Shown piece after piece: positions 28,638 through 32,216 of a stretch of DNA of 32,216 bases. The DNA comes from JBBQVZ01 sp038211015 (lineage in GTDB: Bacteria; Actinomycetota; UBA4738; HRBIN12): the NCBI GenBank assembly GCA_038211015.1, contig JBBQVZ010000025.1:1-32216 (forward strand), read 5' to 3'. A program made the translations under genes and the position numbers. Position 1 is the stretch's first letter; every line of letters starts with the position of its first letter. The notes beneath the pieces are model-generated. The model worked only from the letters and a program-made list of their open reading frames with translations. It had not been told where the DNA came from and ran no database searches.

Positions 28638-29723
28638 ATGGGCCGACTTGGAGGGTCTGGCTATCAAGCAGTCACGGTGATGTTCACGGACATCGTGGAC
28701 TCGACCGCTTCCGCGGTAGCGCTCGGCGACCGGCGTTGGCGGGAGATCCGGAACGGACATCATGAAGTGGTCCGCCGCGGGCTGAGCCGATTCTCCGGTT
28801 CGGAGGTCGACACGTCGGGGGACGGCTTCTTCGCCACGTTCGAAGACCCGACCGATGCGTTGTCTTGCGCTTGCCTCATCAGTGACGAGGTCAGATCCAT
28901 CGGGATCGACGTTCGCATCGGCTTGCATGCGGACGGCGCCGAGCGAAGAGACCTCGAGTTCCTCTTCATCGCAGTCGCGAGTCGTGTTTCCGCACTCGCC
29001 ACCGCCGGAGAGATCCTCATCACCGGCACGATGAGGCCGCTCCTGACCGAACCGATGATCCCGCTCCAGCCACGAGGTGCGCACGTTCTGAGGGGTCTTC
29101 CCGGCGAATGGGACATCTTCGCCGTGGAGCGAAACGAATCTGACCGGCCCGCCAAGGCGCCGATGTCGGATGCTGAGCTCGTGGTTGACCCACGGGATCT
29201 GCCGCACCGCTCGATCCTCACGTTGATGTTCACCGACATCCTCGGGTCGACGGTTCTTGCGGCCAGGGTCGGAGACGATGCGTGGCGAGAGATCAGCCGC
29301 GCTCATGACGCACGTATCAGAGAGGAAGTAGCCCGATACGGAGGCAACGTCGTCGACACGGCCGGCGATCAATACTTCGCCACCTTCGAGTGGCCTGTAG
29401 GAGCGATTTCGTGCGCGTGTGCCATTCAGGACGGAGTCCGAGAGCTGGGCGTCTCCGTTCGCATCGGACTCCACGCAGGGGAGATCGAGGACATGGGCGA
29501 CAAGGTTGGTGGGGTCGCCGTCCATATCGGCGCCCGTGTTCAATCGTTGGCAAACGGCGGCGAGATCCTGGTGTCGTCAACCGTCAAGGATCTGGTTGAA
29601 GGTTCCGGTCTGCTCTTCGAGGAGCGGGGTCACCATGATCTGAAGGGCCTGCCTGGCGTGAGGTCCGTGTTCGCCCTGGAAATACGATTGCCTCCATCTG
29701 ACACGAACAAGCCTGACTCATGA
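28638..29723 (+). CDS. Tandem class III nucleotide cyclase protein
   Basis: A 361-residue protein from ATG 28638 with two cyclase homology domains in one chain. Domain 1 (~11-165) has metal Asp18 (MFTDIVDST) and Asp62 (SGDGFFATF), but its later Asn/Arg region is degenerate (FIAVASRV). Domain 2 (~192-348) has Asp200 (MFTDILGST), Asp244 (TAGDQYFATF; Gly replaced by Gln) and GVAVHIGARV. No membrane or sensor domain is visible. Two domains in cis could form one catalytic dimer with one working and one regulatory site, as in mammalian cyclases, but neither has the standard purine Lys. The stop overlaps the ATG of the TipAS gene (ATGA), suggesting that TipAS supplies ligand control. Confidence 0.87.
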   Translation: MGRLGGSGYQAVTVMFTDIVDSTASAVALGDRRWREIRNGHHEVVRRGLSRFSGSEVDTSGDGFFATFEDPTDALSCACLISDEVRSIGIDVRIGLHADGAERRDLEFLFIAVASRVSALATAGEILITGTMRPLLTEPMIPLQPRGAHVLRGLPGEWDIFAVERNESDRPAKAPMSDAELVVDPRDLPHRSILTLMFTDILGSTVLAARVGDDAWREISRAHDARIREEVARYGGNVVDTAGDQYFATFEWPVGAISCACAIQDGVRELGVSVRIGLHAGEIEDMGDKVGGVAVHIGARVQSLANGGEILVSSTVKDLVEGSGLLFEERGHHDLKGLPGVRSVFALEIRLPPSDTNKPDS

Positions 29724-30079
29724 GGATGCACGAGACGTACTACACGCCCGAACAGCTCGCGCAGCTCGAAGCACGGCGCGAGGAGGTCGGCGAGGACCAG
29801 ATCGCGACCATCGAACGCGAGTGGGCCGAGCTCTCGTCGCAGATGAAGGCCCACCGCGACGCCGGTACGGATCCGTCGGATCCCGAGGTGCGCGCGCTCG
29901 CGGAGCGCTGGCGCGACCTCACCGAACGCACGATCGCCGGCTTCACCGGCGGCGACCCCGGCATCACCGAGAGCCTGGGTCGCATGTACGAAGAGGAAGG
30001 TCCGTACAAAGCCTCCCGTGGCACCTTCGACGCCGACCTCTTGGAGTACGTGACCCTCGCGCAGACGGCCGTTGACTGA
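29720..30079 (+). CDS. Free-standing TipAS antibiotic-recognition domain protein
   Basis: 119 residues beginning at ATG 29720, inside the stop of the tandem cyclase (ATGA). The whole protein is a TipAS domain (MHETYYTPEQLAQLEARREEVG, MKAHRDAGTDPSDPEVRALAERWRDLT, GGDPGITESLGRMYEEEGPY, FDADLLEYV) without a DNA-binding part. In TipA regulators this domain binds thiopeptide-like drugs. It is nearly identical at DNA level to the C-terminal half of the broken MerR gene at 26689-27045, so it arose by duplication, starting exactly at an ATG. Unlike that copy it lacks the premature stop. It may sense a ligand for the cyclase encoded upstream (inference). Confidence 0.82.
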   Translation: MRMHETYYTPEQLAQLEARREEVGEDQIATIEREWAELSSQMKAHRDAGTDPSDPEVRALAERWRDLTERTIAGFTGGDPGITESLGRMYEEEGPYKASRGTFDADLLEYVTLAQTAVD

Positions 30080-30200
30080 ACGGTTCCTGGCGGTGGAACC
30101 AGCACTTCCGTTGGGCCGAGGGCCGCGGCGTCACGCGCCCCGGCGCAGCCCCCCCGCGATATGCGGCCGGTGGGTCCTTCCGTCACTGAGGTCACTGTCG

Positions 30201-30234
30201 ACTACTCGCCGGGAGCTGGCATCCGGCGAGTAGT
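30201..30234. terminator. Strong hairpin between convergent genes
   Basis: ACTACTCGCCGG at 30201-30212 and CCGGCGAGTAGT at 30223-30234 form a perfect 12-bp stem with a 10-base loop. It lies in the 212-base gap between the TipAS gene and the opposing histidine kinase gene, where a bidirectional terminator is expected. No clear U-tract follows. The rest of the gap shows no gene. Confidence 0.6.
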
Positions 30235-30291
30235 TGCGGCGATGAGTTCACGTGGGCAAGTGGTCTCCAGATCGCACTTCGCCTGAAAGGG

Positions 30292-32216
30292 TCAGGCCTG
30301 TTCGGTCGCTCCCACCGAGACTCGACCGGTCACCGTCGTGCCGCGCCCCGGCTGCGACCGGACCTCCAGCGTTCCGCCGATTGCATCAAGCCGGTCTCGC
30401 ATGCCTTGCAAGCCCGAGCCGTAGGCCTTCGTGTCGGCGTCGAAACCCACGCCGTCATCGGCGACGGTAAAGGTCAACCCGCCGTCGTGTTGGGCGAGAG
30501 AGATCTCGGCGCCCGACGCCTCCGCATACTTGGCGACGTTGTTGAGCGCCTCCAGCGTGCAGAAGTAGACGGCGGACTCCACCTCCTGCGGGTAGCGGCC
30601 GATGCCGTCGGACTCCACCGTGGTCGGGACGGCGGCCTTGCGCGCTTGCGACTCGAGCGCCGCGGCAAGCCCCTTGTCTGCCAGGAGCGGCGGGTAGATC
30701 CCGCGGGCGAGATCACGGAGGTTCTCGAGCGCCGCGGCGGTCTCCGTCTGCAGTTCCTCCAGCATCTCCGCGGCCCTGTCGGGGTCACGACGCACGACGG
30801 TCGCGGCCAGGCGCTGCTTGACCGCGAGCGCCACGAGCTGCTGCTGGGCCCCGTCGTGAAGGTTCCGCTCCAACGCCTTGGCCCGCTCGTCCTGGGCCGT
30901 CACGATCCGGCGCCGGGATGCCCGCAGCTCCTCCAGGAGCCGAACGTTCCGAAGGACAAGTCCCGCCTGGGCCGCGAGATCCAGCACGAGCTTCGCCTTG
31001 GACGGGTTCATCGGGTCGCTCGGCGGCATCGCCACCGAGAGGGCACCGAGCAGCTCGCCCTGGTGTCGCACTTCCACCCCATGCTCGCCGGAGGGGAAGT
31101 CCGCGGTGTGATCATCCGCCACTCCGACGGGAGCCACAGTCCCGTCTTCCGGCCACGACGCCGCGGCCCGGAGCTCGTTCCCGAACCGCAACCACACGTG
31201 CGCCGCGACCCCTCCGGTTCCCGTGGCCAGGATCTGCGCCATGCGGGGCAGGGCTTCCTCCGATGCATAGGTGCGGGCTACCCGGTCGGAGAACTCGGAC
31301 AGCACCTCGTACGGCGTCGCTCTCTTCCCGTACACCATCCGGTTCGCCAACCGACGGGCCCGCTCGCGGACCGGCTGGAAGGCGACGGCGATCACGACGG
31401 CGGCCACGATCGTTAGGAAGGAGTTGCCACGACTGCCGACCCTCGCACCGACGCCGATCACGAGGGCCAGGTACACGACGGTGAAGAACGCCGCGAGCAA
31501 GCCATACAGGACGGCTTTGCCGATGATCACGTCGATCTCGTACAGCCGGTACTTCAAGACGGCGACCGCGATCGACGCCGGCACCGCCACGATGATGGAC
31601 AGGTAGAACCCGACGAACGCCACGCTTGAGAACGCCGACTCGTCGCACCCGCAGACGACGAGGGAGGCGCTGCCCAGGAGGAAGCACGCCACGGCGCCTG
31701 CCACTGCGAACCCAAGCCACTTCACTTGCTGGCGGAGCTCGATGTCGCCGCGGCGGAACCGGACGACCAGGCCCCACAAGCACGCGACCCCAGCGAGGAC
31801 GGTTACCCAGGCCACAGCTACGACAGCGGTAGAGATGGCGCTGTGCAAGCTCCGGATCGCAAGGGGGTTGGGAAACGAGAGACCGCCGATCGGGGTCACG
31901 GACTCCGGGACCACCGCCAACCCCAGGTAACTCACGGCGGCCCCCGCGATCGCTACCCACAGCACCGGCCGCCAGCGGGGCGAGGGCGGGGTTCCCACCG
32001 GGTACACGAGCAGCATGACCGCGATGGAGACGATCAGGAGCGGGAAAATGGGCTGCAGGATGGCCGAGACGACGTCGGGAGCGGGGAGGGAACCGGGGTG
32101 TGTCCGCAGCCCGACCGTGGGGTAGACCACGCCGAAGATGACGAGCTGGATGATGACCCCCGTGCCCATCAGGATCCAGCCGATCACGTTCCGGGCGCGA
32201 ACGACGATCAGGAGCC
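30292..32216 (-). CDS. Membrane sensor histidine kinase, NarL/DesK type (5' end outside window)
   Basis: The frame stays open through the right edge of the window; residues before the GTG at 32187 (VVRARNVIGWILMG) fit the known N-terminal pattern RPRNPIGWLL, so the true start lies beyond 32216. Counting from codon 32187, ~7 membrane helices occupy residues 1-270. A GAF-like region spans ~295-415. A HisKA_3 dimerisation box has phospho-acceptor His444 in RNLHDGAQQQLVALAVKQRL. An HATPase domain follows (NNVAKYAEA, DDGVGFD, GSGLQGMRDRL). It would autophosphorylate and pass phosphate to a NarL/LuxR-type response regulator, which is not in the window. The signal is unknown. Its stop faces the hairpin at 30201-30234. 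Confidence 0.92.
   Translation of the reverse strand, partial: LLIVVRARNVIGWILMGTGVIIQLVIFGVVYPTVGLRTHPGSLPAPDVVSAILQPIFPLLIVSIAVMLLVYPVGTPPSPRWRPVLWVAIAGAAVSYLGLAVVPESVTPIGGLSFPNPLAIRSLHSAISTAVVAVAWVTVLAGVACLWGLVVRFRRGDIELRQQVKWLGFAVAGAVACFLLGSASLVVCGCDESAFSSVAFVGFYLSIIVAVPASIAVAVLKYRLYEIDVIIGKAVLYGLLAAFFTVVYLALVIGVGARVGSRGNSFLTIVAAVVIAVAFQPVRERARRLANRMVYGKRATPYEVLSEFSDRVARTYASEEALPRMAQILATGTGGVAAHVWLRFGNELRAAASWPEDGTVAPVGVADDHTADFPSGEHGVEVRHQGELLGALSVAMPPSDPMNPSKAKLVLDLAAQAGLVLRNVRLLEELRASRRRIVTAQDERAKALERNLHDGAQQQLVALAVKQRLAATVVRRDPDRAAEMLEELQTETAAALENLRDLARGIYPPLLADKGLAAALESQARKAAVPTTVESDGIGRYPQEVESAVYFCTLEALNNVAKYAEASGAEISLAQHDGGLTFTVADDGVGFDADTKAYGSGLQGMRDRLDAIGGTLEVRSQPGRGTTVTGRVSVGATEQA

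Overview
The window is high-GC DNA with lipobox lipoproteins, class III nucleotide cyclases fused to other domains, TipA-type MerR regulators, a NarL-type histidine kinase and many GTG/TTG starts. This suggests an actinomycete-like bacterium, probably a poorly characterised lineage of Actinomycetota (inference; there is no rRNA or marker gene to test it). No tRNA, rRNA, CRISPR array or transposase was recognised.

Layout. 1-2726: end of a TolB-like propeller protein, a secreted-repeat lipoprotein and a convergent unknown lipoprotein. 2822-4248: a translationally coupled DUF2182/DUF1326 pair. 4337-10542: a large AAA_16/TPR regulator-like ATPase, then a small membrane protein coupled to a membrane-anchored patatin-like lipase. 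10857-14428: small accessory genes (two VOC proteins, a VapBC-type toxin-antitoxin pair, a coiled-coil membrane protein, a SnoaL-like protein, a lipoprotein) mixed with gene debris. 14740-19439: a rare fusion (cyclase, TM, beta-propeller, SBP_bac_5) convergent with an alkaline-phosphatase-superfamily phosphodiesterase. Two partial copies of the phosphodiesterase 3' end lie upstream, at 13041 and 14447.

19440-26150 is an island with visibly lower GC and mixed codon use, and is the most interesting part. The plus strand carries a MazG-like NTP pyrophosphohydrolase, a small RHH-like protein, a protein of the 5-hmdU DNA kinase helical / alpha-glutamyl-putrescinyl-thymine pyrophosphorylase clade and, further right, a dTMP-kinase-like P-loop kinase. 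Between them a tight minus-strand operon encodes an acyl-carrier-like protein, a divergent thymidylate-synthase-fold enzyme, an AcpS-type phosphopantetheinyl transferase, an XRE regulator, an ImmA/IrrE metalloprotease fused to a chagasin-type cysteine-protease inhibitor, and a cytoplasmic papain-like protease. I read this as a candidate undescribed system that couples pyrimidine nucleotide or DNA-base modification (possibly using a carrier-bound acyl group) to a two-protease regulatory or effector module. Defence against phage is one plausible role. All functional links are inferred from gene content and overlaps.

26255-32216: a TipA-type MerR gene broken by a frameshift and a nonsense codon but with an intact-looking operator, a hydrolase-cyclase fusion that lacks the nucleophilic serine, a tandem-cyclase protein coupled to a free TipAS domain, and a membrane histidine kinase cut by the window edge. 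TipAS sequence occurs three times around the cyclase genes. A perfect CRP-type operator (TGTGA-N6-TCACA) at 12999 fits with three cyclase genes in the window.
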